In this document: positions 25,893 to 34,300 of the stretch, piece by piece
How the letters are laid out: every line of letters starts with the position of its first letter
Numbering within the stretch: position 1 is the first letter of the stretch
Source of the DNA: Roseomonas fluvialis
Lineage (GTDB): Bacteria; Pseudomonadota; Alphaproteobacteria; Acetobacterales; Acetobacteraceae
Length of the DNA: 64,000 nt
Direction of reading: 5' to 3'
Assembly: GCF_022846615.1 (NCBI RefSeq)
Contig: NZ_AP025637.1
Location: 3,745,001 to 3,809,000, forward strand
Program-made: the position numbers and the translations under genes
Notes under the pieces: generated by a model
Seen by the model: only the letters and a program-made list of their open reading frames with translations
Told to the model about the DNA's origin: nothing
The model's database searches: none

Positions 25893-25921
25893 GCGGCATT
25901 CGCGGGGATGGGGTTCAACGC

Positions 25922-27007
25922 TTGGGCACGCAGATCGATCTGCCGCTCGACCAGGTGCTGGTCGGGGACTGCATCGCGTGGCTGAAGCACCTGCCGCCGG
26001 CCAGCGTGCACGCCATCTTCGCCGACCCGCCCTACAACCTGCAGCTCAAGGGCACGCTGCGGCGGCCGGATGATTCGCTGGTGGATGGCGTGGACGACGA
26101 CTGGGACCGCTTCGCGGACCTCGGCGCCTACGACGCCTTCACGCGCGAATGGCTGACCGAATGCCGCCGCGTGCTGCGCAAGGATGGCACCATCTGGGTG
26201 ATGGGCGCCTACCACAACGTGTTTCGCCTCGGCACGGCACTGCAGGACCAGGGCTACTGGATCCTGAACGACGTCATCTGGCGCAAGTCGAACCCGATGC
26301 CGAATTTCCGCGGCCGACGCTTCACCAACGCGCATGAGACGCTGGTCTGGGCCGCGCGTGGCCCCGAATCGCGCTACCGCTTCAACTACGCGGCCATGAA
26401 GGCGCTGAACGACGATTTGCAGATGCGCAGCGACTGGCTGATCCCGCTATGCACCGGCGGCGAACGCCTGCGCGACGATGCCGGAGCCAAGCTGCACCCG
26501 ACCCAGAAGCCCGAGGCGCTGCTGCACCGCGTGATCCTGGCCTGCACCGCGCCAGGCGAGGTGATCCTGGACCCGTTCCTGGGCTCCGGCACCACGGCGG
26601 CGGTGGCCAAGCGCCTGGGCCGCCGCTTCATCGGGATCGAGCGCGACACGACCTATGCCGAGGCCGCGCGCGCGCGGGTTGCCGGCGTGGAACCCGCGCC
26701 GGAGGAGGCCGCGGCCGCGCTGCCCTCCAAGAAGGAACAGCCGCGCATCCCCTTCGGCACGCTGGTGGAGCGCGGCCTGGTTCCGGCCGGCACGCAGCTG
26801 TTCGACCGGCAGAAGCGCTGGCAGGCGGTGGTCGGCGCCGACGGCACGCTGCGCTGCGGGCACGCCACCGGGTCGATCCACAAGGTCGGCGCCGCCGTGC
26901 AGGAGGCACCGTCGTGCAATGGCTGGCTGTTCTGGCACATCGAGCAGCGCGACGGCCGGCTGCGCGTGATCGACGAGCTGCGCGAGGACGTGCTGCGGCA
27001 GATGTGA
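25922..27007 (+). CDS. ccrM: cell-cycle-regulated adenine DNA methyltransferase CcrM (GANTC)
   Basis: A 361-residue beta-class N6-adenine methyltransferase. The catalytic motif IV DPPYNL is at 35-40 and the AdoMet motif I DPFLGSGTT at 217-225, in the IV-before-I order of the beta class. LHPTQKPEALLHR (191-203) is typical. Residues about 265-361 form the extra C-terminal domain specific to CcrM, which helps DNA recognition (IPFGTLVERGLVPAGTQL and the ending WLFWHIEQRDG). Translation probably starts at TTG 25922, with a GGGGATGGGG tract upstream and the family N-terminus beginning there. It is expected to methylate hemimethylated GANTC sites late in replication and so time transcription with GcrA/CtrA-type regulators. 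Confidence 0.95.
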   Translation: MGTQIDLPLDQVLVGDCIAWLKHLPPASVHAIFADPPYNLQLKGTLRRPDDSLVDGVDDDWDRFADLGAYDAFTREWLTECRRVLRKDGTIWVMGAYHNVFRLGTALQDQGYWILNDVIWRKSNPMPNFRGRRFTNAHETLVWAARGPESRYRFNYAAMKALNDDLQMRSDWLIPLCTGGERLRDDAGAKLHPTQKPEALLHRVILACTAPGEVILDPFLGSGTTAAVAKRLGRRFIGIERDTTYAEAARARVAGVEPAPEEAAAALPSKKEQPRIPFGTLVERGLVPAGTQLFDRQKRWQAVVGADGTLRCGHATGSIHKVGAAVQEAPSCNGWLFWHIEQRDGRLRVIDELREDVLRQM

Positions 27008-27113
27008 GGCGCGGCGTGCGCTGCCGGCCGGCCCGGCATGGCGCGACGGGTCGCGCGCACCGTGCCACGCGATGCCCTGCGCGCCGCCCCGCGACACACC
27101 CCCACCGGCTCCG

Positions 27114-29069
27114 CTACGCTCCCCAGCGGACACCCACGCAGGAGACCAGGGCATGAGCGAGACGGTCACCGGAGGCACCGCGCCCGAACCCCGCGCCGGG
27201 GCGCCCTCGGCACGTGAACTGGACCTGGCGCGCGAATTCGACGACGCCCCCGCCGCACCGCCGCCCGCGCCCGTGCCGGCGCCCACCGGCCGGTCCTGGG
27301 GCCGCATCCTGCTGTCGGAAGCGCCCTACATGGCGATGCTGGTCGCCGGCTTCTTCGGCGTGGCGTGGGTGGGCGGAGCCGAGCAGCCGAACCTGCTCTA
27401 CTGGAAGATCCTGACGCCGATCTTCGGGCTTCTTTGCATCGTGGCCGGCTGGTCCGGTTCGGCCACCACCGGCGGGCGGATACGCCTGGTGCGCACCCAG
27501 GCCCTGCACTGGGCGGCCTTCCTGATGGCGATGCTGCTGCTGTTCGCGCCATCCGTGCGCGGCGTGGTGAACGACAACGCGACCGAGATCGGCCTGCTGC
27601 TGCTGCTCGGGCTGGGCACATTCGTGGCCGGCGTGCATGCCGGGTCCTGGCGGATCATGGCGGTGGGCGCGGTGCTCGGCGTGTCGGTGCCGGCGGTGGC
27701 AGTGTTGCAGCAATCGGTCATGCTGATCGTCGGCGGGGCGCTGGTCGTGCTGGTCTGCGCGGGCGCCTTCGTGCTGGTGTCCGCCCGCACGGGGCGCTGA
27801 ACCGCGCGCGGCGTCGAAGCCCAGTCGGGCGGCCGAGGTCCGCCGCCCCCCGCCCAGGACACTTGCGGTAGGGGGGGCGCGAGCTGTCTGGGCAACGCCC
27901 CATCCCGCGCGCAGCCGGCGCAACACCAGCGCAACCAGGATCGCGGGCGCGACCGCGCCGATCGTCACCCCGGTCGCGCTGCCAATCCCGATCGACAGGC
28001 CCGGCAGCAGCCAGGCGGCCAGCAGGCCCGTCTTTTCCCAGGCGCGGAAGCCGTCCCGGCGCGCCTCGGCCAGGACCCACGCCGTCGGCAGCAGCAGCAG
28101 CACGAGGTCGTAGGACAGCACGAACGGGGTCGCCAGCGGGGCCGCGGCCGCGACCAGCGCAACCTCGGGCATCCCGCCCGGCCGCCGCCGCGCCGCCAGC
28201 ACCACCACCGCCACCGCGGCCAGCGCGGCGATGGCCTGCAGCCCCTGCGCCACCGCCCAGGCCGCGCCGAGGCTGCGCACCATCGCCTGCACGCTCTGCA
28301 GCTTCCACACCGCGAGCGAGCCATCCGCCAGCGCCTGACCCGCCGCTGGCAGCCGATCGACGAAGGCAAGCCAGGCATCCAGCCCGAAGGCGAGCCATGC
28401 CGCGACGACCCACGCCAGGCCCGCCAGCATCGCCGCCCCCAGCACCTTCCAGCGCCGCGCGGCGACCAGCGCCGGGATCACCAGCAGGCCGAGCTGCGGC
28501 TTGAAGGCCAGGCTCGCCAGCGCGATGCCCGCGAGGCCGGCGCGCCGGTCCAAGGACAGCCCCGCCACCGCCAGCAGCGCAGCCGACAGGAAGGCATTCT
28601 GCCCATGGGTCGCATTCAGCACGGCCGCGGGCGACAGCGCCGCGGCCAGCAGCGCCGGCCACCCCGCCCCGGGGAACCACCCGCGAAGGGCTGCCAGGCA
28701 GGCCGCCCCGGTCGCCGTGACCCAGGCAACGAAGGCCGGCAGCAGCGGCAGTAGCCCTAAGGGCAGGCAGATCAGCAGGAAGGTCGGCGGGTAGAAGAAG
28801 GCGAAGTAGCGCCCCGGCGTGCCCTGCAAGGCGGTCTGCGCCGCGGCATGCGCGGCGCGGTCCCAGGCCAGGGCGGGGTCGCCGGCCAGTGCGAGGCGGG
28901 CGGCCGCCTGGAAGCTCAGGAAATCCGCATCGGCCGGCGGGGTGTCGCGCCAGCCGGCCAGGATCGCCGCCATCTCGGCCAGCAGCGCGATGGCGCAGAC
29001 CGCATAGGCCAGCAGATACAGCCGCGCGCGCTCGGCCGTCAGCCAGGGCGCGTCCCGCAGCCAGGTCAT
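27114..29069 (-). CDS. GT87-type (DUF2029) membrane glycosyltransferase, 3' end uncertain
   Basis: The first ~405 residues are a polytopic membrane protein of the DUF2029/GT87 mannosyltransferase family, with an acidic loop after helix 1 (DADFLSFQAA), ATHGQNAF in the middle and LAFKPQLGLLVIP. These use polyprenyl-phosphate sugars on the periplasmic side. Beyond about residue 405 (position 27850) the frame stays open to 27114 but becomes His/Gln/Arg-rich, a mirror image of the plus-strand gene at 27153-27800. The true stop is probably near 27800-27870, where a seven-G run (27871-27877) invites a sequencing or replication indel. The start overlaps the mutY stop by 4 bp. Confidence 0.65.
   Translation of the reverse strand: MTWLRDAPWLTAERARLYLLAYAVCAIALLAEMAAILAGWRDTPPADADFLSFQAAARLALAGDPALAWDRAAHAAAQTALQGTPGRYFAFFYPPTFLLICLPLGLLPLLPAFVAWVTATGAACLAALRGWFPGAGWPALLAAALSPAAVLNATHGQNAFLSAALLAVAGLSLDRRAGLAGIALASLAFKPQLGLLVIPALVAARRWKVLGAAMLAGLAWVVAAWLAFGLDAWLAFVDRLPAAGQALADGSLAVWKLQSVQAMVRSLGAAWAVAQGLQAIAALAAVAVVVLAARRRPGGMPEVALVAAAAPLATPFVLSYDLVLLLLPTAWVLAEARRDGFRAWEKTGLLAAWLLPGLSIGIGSATGVTIGAVAPAILVALVLRRLRAGWGVAQTARAPPTASVLGGGRRTSAARLGFDAARGSAPRAGGHQHEGARADQHDQRPADDQHDRLLQHCHRRHRHAEHRAHRHDPPGPGMHAGHECAQPEQQQQADLGRVVVHHAAHGWREQQQHRHQEGRPVQGLGAHQAYPPAGGGRTGPAGHDAKKPEDRRQDLPVEQVRLLGSAHPRHAEEAGDQHRHVGRFRQQDAAPGPAGGRRHGRGRRCGGGVVEFARQVQFTCRGRPGAGFGRGASGDRLAHALVSCVGVRWGA
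27153..27800 (+). CDS. multi-pass membrane protein of unknown function
   Basis: A 215-residue protein. The N-terminal 55 residues are soluble, acidic and Pro/Ala-rich; then about five hydrophobic helices follow (roughly 58-76, 84-102, 116-132, 142-160 and 165-210). GGAG 12 bp upstream supports ATG 27153. No family was recognised. It lies entirely opposite the open 3' part of the GT87 frame on the other strand; the regular hydrophobic pattern makes me believe this plus-strand gene is the real one there. Confidence 0.75.
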   Translation: MSETVTGGTAPEPRAGAPSARELDLAREFDDAPAAPPPAPVPAPTGRSWGRILLSEAPYMAMLVAGFFGVAWVGGAEQPNLLYWKILTPIFGLLCIVAGWSGSATTGGRIRLVRTQALHWAAFLMAMLLLFAPSVRGVVNDNATEIGLLLLLGLGTFVAGVHAGSWRIMAVGAVLGVSVPAVAVLQQSVMLIVGGALVVLVCAGAFVLVSARTGR

Positions 29070-30109
29070 GCCACGCCCGCGAGGTCGAGCAGCCGGCGCA
29101 TCACCGATGGCACCGCGGCGCGGGCAGCGGGCGGGTCCTGCCATTCGCCCTCGGGGCGGGCGGCCGTGGCAGGGAGGATGGCCATGAACAGCACCATCTC
29201 GAGCTCGAAATGCGTGAAGCCGTGGCGGGCGAGGCCCGGCAGCGGGTGCCATGGGGCGGCGGCGGGCGCATGGGCGAACGCCTCGGCGTTCTCCCACCGA
29301 GTGTCGCGCCAGGGCGTGCCGGGCACTTCCAGCATGCCGCCCAGCAGCCCCTTCGCGGGGCGGCGGCGCAGCAGCACGCGACCGGCACCATCGTGCAGCA
29401 GGAAATGCGCGCCGTGGCGCAGCGGGCGCGCGGGCTTGGGCGCCTTGCGCGGCAGTTCGGCGGCGATGCCCGCGCGCCGCGCTGCGCAGCCGGCCTGCCA
29501 GGGGCACAGCGCGCAGGCCGGGCTGCGCGGGGTGCAGATGGTCGCGCCCAGGTCGAACAGCGCCTGGGCGAAGTCGCCCGGGCGTGCGCGGGCATCGGCA
29601 TCCTGCATGAAGGCGCCGGCGAGGGCGGTCAGGCGGGGCTTCGCACCCGGCAGCGGGTCCGCCACGGCGTGCAGCCGCGCCACCACGCGTTCGACATTGC
29701 CATCGACCGGCACCACGGGCGCGTCGAAGGCGATCGCCCCCACCGCCGCCGCCGTGTAGGGGCCGATGCCCGGCAAGGCCGCCAGGGCCGGAATGTTGCA
29801 CGGGAAACCGCCGGAAGCCGCGACAGCCTGCGCGCAGGCGTGCAGGTTCCGCGCCCGCGCATAGTAGCCGAGGCCCGCCCATTCCTCCGCAACCTCGGCC
29901 CAGTCCGCCGCCGCCAGCGCCTGCACGGTCGGGAAGCGGGCCAGGAAGCGAGCATAGCGGGGGCCGACGGCGGCCACGGTGGTCTGCTGAAGCATCACCT
30001 CCGACAGCCAGATGCGGTAGGGGTCGCGCGGCTCGCCGGGGGCGGCGCGCCAGGGCAGGATGCGACGGTGCCGGTCGTACCAGGCAAGCAGGTCGGCGGC
30101 GGAGGGCAT
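29066..30109 (-). CDS. mutY: A/G-specific adenine glycosylase MutY
   Basis: A 347-residue repair enzyme that removes adenine mispaired with 8-oxoguanine. Catalytic Glu37 lies in SEVMLQQT; the helix-hairpin-helix is LPGIGPYTAAAVG (112-124) with catalytic Asp136 in VPVDGNVERV. The 4Fe-4S cluster has Cys192, Cys199, Cys202 and Cys208 (C-x6-C-x2-C-x5-C). Residues about 235-345 form the NUDT1-like C-terminal domain that reads 8-oxoG. ATG 30109 is taken as the start; GTG 30163 would add 18 residues and has AAGGG upstream. It is divergent from dciA with start codons only 5 bp apart. Confidence 0.96.
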   Translation of the reverse strand: MPSAADLLAWYDRHRRILPWRAAPGEPRDPYRIWLSEVMLQQTTVAAVGPRYARFLARFPTVQALAAADWAEVAEEWAGLGYYARARNLHACAQAVAASGGFPCNIPALAALPGIGPYTAAAVGAIAFDAPVVPVDGNVERVVARLHAVADPLPGAKPRLTALAGAFMQDADARARPGDFAQALFDLGATICTPRSPACALCPWQAGCAARRAGIAAELPRKAPKPARPLRHGAHFLLHDGAGRVLLRRRPAKGLLGGMLEVPGTPWRDTRWENAEAFAHAPAAAPWHPLPGLARHGFTHFELEMVLFMAILPATAARPEGEWQDPPAARAAVPSVMRRLLDLAGVA

Positions 30110-30114
30110 GGCGG

Positions 30115-30582
30115 ATGGCACGGGATGACGGGGATCGGCGGTTCCTGGGCGGGCCGAGGCCACTCGGCGCCCTTGTGCCAGCGCTTACACGCCCGGCCTT
30201 CAAGCGCAAGTCTCCTGCGGGGGCACAGATCATGGCGGATTGGCCGGCGCTGGTGGGGCCGGCGCTGGCCGCCGTGTCGCAGCCGGTGCGGCTGACCTCG
30301 GGCACGCTGACGCTTGCCTGTTCCGGCCCCGTGGCGATGGAAATGCAGCACTTGGCGCCGCAACTCGCGCAGCGGATCAATGCCGGGCTCGGGCGCGTCG
30401 CGGTGGAACGCTTCCGATTCGTCCAGCGCACCCCGGGGTCCGGCGCGCCCCGCATGGCGCCCCGCCCGGCCCCGGCGGCCCTGCCGGAGCGCGTCGAATC
30501 GGCGCTGGCGGGCATCGAATCCCCGGAACTGCGGGAGGCGCTGGCAAGATTGGCCCGCGGCGTCTATCGGAACAGGGGGTAG
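30115..30582 (+). CDS. DciA-like (DUF721) protein
   Basis: A 155-residue DUF721 protein. Such proteins (DciA) help load the replicative helicase DnaB in bacteria lacking DnaC/DnaI. The conserved region is FKRKSPAGAQIMADWPALVGPALAAVSQP (about 29-57, given here as landmarks) and the strand SGTLTLACSGPVAMEMQHLA with AQRINAGLG. A GGAGG site nine bases upstream supports ATG 30115. It sits in the mutY-DUF721-dsbA-smc cluster typical of alphaproteobacteria. The C-terminal 50 residues form a Pro/Ala-rich tail. Confidence 0.85.
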   Translation: MARDDGDRRFLGGPRPLGALVPALTRPAFKRKSPAGAQIMADWPALVGPALAAVSQPVRLTSGTLTLACSGPVAMEMQHLAPQLAQRINAGLGRVAVERFRFVQRTPGSGAPRMAPRPAPAALPERVESALAGIESPELREALARLARGVYRNRG

Positions 30583-30671
30583 CGCGGCCCGAGTCCCATA
30601 TCGCCCGGCAGCCCCCATATCCGTGCCGGCCGCGCCTGACCTGCGGCCGGAACCGAAGGAGATCGCGCCCT

Positions 30672-31307
30672 ATGTTCGACCGTCGCACAATTCTTGCCGC
30701 CGGGGGGTCGCTCATGGCCGGCCGTGCCGTCGCGCAGACCGCCGCTCCGGCGCCGAGCGACGCGCCGATCCCGGCGCCGGCGGTGGACCAGCGGCTGACC
30801 GAGCGATCGATCGGCAGCGCCGATGCGCCGATGGTGGTGCAGGAGTTCTTCTCGCTCACCTGCTCGCATTGCGGCGCCTTCCACCGGGAAACCTATCCCC
30901 GCGTGAAGGCCGAACTGATCGACACCGGCAAGATCCGGCTGGTCTGGCGGGACTTCCCGCTCGACCAGGTGGCGCTGGGCGCGGCGGTGGTGGCCCGGTC
31001 CTTCCCGCCCGATCGCTACGAGGCCTTCCTGACCGCGCTGTTCGCGACCCAGGACCGCTGGGCCTATGCCCGCGGCGTGGATCACAAGGCCGAGATCGGC
31101 AAGATCGCCGCCGTCGCCGGCATGTCGGGCGCCGCCTTCGAGGCCGCCTGGACCGATGTGGACCTGGCCCGCGCCATCCTGGTCGAGCGCCAGAAGGGCG
31201 AGCAGGAATACCGCATCCAGGCGACCCCCACCTTCGTGTTCAACCGGCGCGTGGTCGGCGGTAACATCCCCTTCGACCGCTTCGCGCGCGAGGCGGCCAC
31301 CCCGTGA
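30672..31307 (+). CDS. DsbA family thioredoxin-fold protein
   Basis: A 211-residue exported oxidoreductase with a signal peptide resembling a twin-arginine type (MFDRRTILAAGGSLMAGRAVA), a Pro/Ala-rich spacer and a DsbA fold. The active site is Cys64-Ser-His-Cys67 (FFSLTCSHC) and the cis-Pro loop is IQATPTFVFN. It probably forms disulphides in envelope proteins. The stop codon overlaps the GTG of smc by 4 bp; this coupling of a dsbA-like gene with smc is common in alphaproteobacteria, although the functions are unrelated. Confidence 0.92.
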   Translation: MFDRRTILAAGGSLMAGRAVAQTAAPAPSDAPIPAPAVDQRLTERSIGSADAPMVVQEFFSLTCSHCGAFHRETYPRVKAELIDTGKIRLVWRDFPLDQVALGAAVVARSFPPDRYEAFLTALFATQDRWAYARGVDHKAEIGKIAAVAGMSGAAFEAAWTDVDLARAILVERQKGEQEYRIQATPTFVFNRRVVGGNIPFDRFAREAATP

Positions 31308-34300
31308 CGGATGACGGCGCCCCGCCGCCCGCCCCGCCCGGCCCCGAGGAGGAGGATGGCGCGCCGCGCAGCGAGGCGCAGCGCATCGCCTCGGTGCGCG
31401 CGACGCTCGCGCGCATCCGCATCGCCGGCTTCAAGTCCTTCGCCGAGGCCACCGTGGTCGAGGTCCGCCCGGGCCTGACCGGCATCGTCGGGCCCAATGG
31501 CTGCGGCAAGTCCAACGTGGTGGAAGCCCTGCGCTGGGCGATGGGCGAGACCTCGGCCAAGGCGATGCGCGGCGGGGAGATGGACGACGTCATCTTCGCC
31601 GGCACCGCGACGCGCCCGGGGCGCAACCTGGCCGAGGTGATGCTCAGCCTGGAGGATGCCGAGGGGCTGGCGCCGCCACCCAACCACGACCAGCCGGAGC
31701 TCGAGATCATCCGCCGCATCAATCGCGGCGAGGGATCGAATTTTCGGGTGAACGGCAAGGAGGTCCGCGCGCGCGACGTGCAGACCATGTTCGCCGATAT
31801 CGGCTCCGGGGCGCGGGCTTCCGCGATGGTCAGCCAGGGGCGGGTCTCGACGCTGATCCAGGCCAAGCCGGAGGACCGCCGCCAGGTGCTGGAGGAGGCC
31901 GCCGGCATCGCCGGGCTGCGCGCCCGCAAGCACGAGGCGGAGCTGAAGCTGCGCCAGGCCGAGACGAATCTTTCGCGCGCCGAGGATCTGCTCGGGCAGC
32001 TCGACACCCAGCGCCAGGGGCTGCAGCGCCAGGCGCGCCAGGCCAACCGGTATCGCAACCTGTCCGGGCTGGTGCGCCAGGCGGAAGGGGAATGGCTGGC
32101 GATCCTGGCAGCGCGGGCCGATGCCGCGCGGCGCGCCGCCGACGAACAGTTGGCGAGCGCGCGCACCGCGGTCCGCGCGGCGGAAGCCGAGGCCGAGGCC
32201 GCCGCCATCGCCGCCTTCGAGGCCGAGCAGGCCATCCCCGCCCCACGCACCGCCGAGGCCGCCGCGCGCACCGCGCTCGAGCGCCGGCGCGTCGAGGCGG
32301 AGGGCCTGGAAGCCGAGGAGCGCCGCGCGCGCGAGGCACTGGAGGCAGCCGAAGCGCGCCTCGCGCAGCTCCGGCGCGACCTGTCCCATGCCGAGGGCGT
32401 GCTGCGCGACGCCGATACCGCGCGCGAACGCCTAGCAGCGGAGGCCGAGGCGCTGGCGGCGGTGGAAGGGTCGCTGCCGGCGCGCCGCGAGGCGGCACAG
32501 GTCGCCCTGCGCGCCGCCGCCGAAGCCGCCCAGGCGGCCGAGGCCGCTGCCGAGGCCGCCACCATCGAGGCCGCCGAGGCCTCCGCGCGCGTGCAATCCG
32601 CAGCCGAGGCGCGGTCCGCCGCGCAGGCCCGGCTGGCCCGCGCACAGGATGCGCATGCCCGCCTGCTGGCCGAGCACGAGGCCGCCGCACGCACGCGCAT
32701 CCCTACCGAGGCGCGCGCCGAAGCCGCCGCCGAGGTCACCGCCGCCGATGCCGCGCTGGAGGCCGCCCGCACCGCGCTGGAAGCCGCCGAGGCTGCGCGC
32801 GCCGAGGCCGGCGAACGCCACGCCCAATCCCGCCGCGCCGCCGCCGAGGCCACCACCGCCGCCACCCGCGCCGAGGTCGAGCGCCGGGCCGCCGAGGACC
32901 GGCTGGCGCGCATCACGGCCCAGCACGCCGCCATGGTGGCGGACCGCGACGCCGCCCTCGCCGAACACATTCCGCCCGCCGAGCGCGAGGCCGCCGCCGC
33001 CGCCCTCACTGCCGCGACCGAAGCCGTGGCGCAGGCCGCCGCGGCGCTCGACCAGGCCGAGGCGATGCGCGCCTGGGCTGCCGCCGCCCATGCCGAGGCA
33101 GCGCGCGCGGCCACCGCCGCCGCCGGCGAACGCGCCCGCGCGCAGGCCGAGGTGAGCGCGCTGACCGAGGTGCTGACCGCGCGCGAACCCGGCGCGGCCG
33201 CGCCGATCCTGGACCAGGTCGGCGTGCCCGCAGGGTTGGAAGCCGCGCTCGGCGCCGCGCTGGGCGAGGCGCTGGAAAGCCCGTCCGACGAGGGCGGGCC
33301 GCGCTTCTGGCGCGTGCTGCCGCCGCTCGATGGCTCGGCGGCGCTGCCGGATGGCGCAGTGCCGCTGTCGCGGCTGGTGGAGGCACCGGCCGCCCTCGCC
33401 CGCGCGCTGTCGCAGATCGGCCTGCTGCCGAAGGGTGCGGATGGCGCAGCGATGCAGGCGGCATTGCGCCCCGGCCAGTCCCTGGTCACCGAAGATGGCG
33501 CGCTGTGGCGCTGGGATGGCCACACCGCGCGCGCCGGCGCGCCGACGCCGGGCGCGGTGCGGCTTGCGCAGCGCAATGCCCTGCGCGCCGCCGAGGGGCG
33601 CCTGGACCGCGCCGAGGCCGAGGCCGCCGCCGCCGAGGCGAACCGCGCCGCCGCCGCAGGGCGCGAGGATGAGGCGCGCAGCGCCGAGGCTGCCGCCCGC
33701 GATTCACGCGCCGCCGCCGAAGGCCGGCTGAACGAGGCGCGGCAGGCCGATGGCGCGCTGGCCGCCCGGCACGCCCGGGCCGAAAGCCGGCTGGCGGCGA
33801 TCGCGCCGCAGCTCGAACGGCTCGCGGCCGATCGCGCGGAGGCGGAGGCCGCCAAGGATGCCGCCTGGGCTGCCGAGGCTGCGCTGCCCGACCTGCCTTC
33901 CTTGCGCCGCGCGGCGGAGGAAGCGAGCGCCGCCGAAAGCCGCGCCCAGGCTGCGGAACACGCCGCCCGCGAGGCCCGCCGCGCGGCCGAACACACCGCG
34001 CGCGGCGCGCGCCAGCATGAATCGACGCTGGCGACCCGCGCCGCGGAGGCCGACAGCCGACTCGCGGCGCTGGAACCACAGTTGGCGCGGCTCGCCGCCG
34101 AATGCGCGGAGGCCGATGCGGCATTGGCCGAGGCGGTGGCGCAAGAATCCGCGCTGCCCGACCTCGATGCGCTGCGCGCCGCCGTGGCCGCCGCGCGCGA
34201 TGCGCTCGCCGCCGCGCGCGCCGCGGAAGTGACGGCGCGCAGCGACATCGCCGCGCTGGAGGCCGAGGGCACGCGCGTCGCCGCCCGCCGGGTCGCGGTG

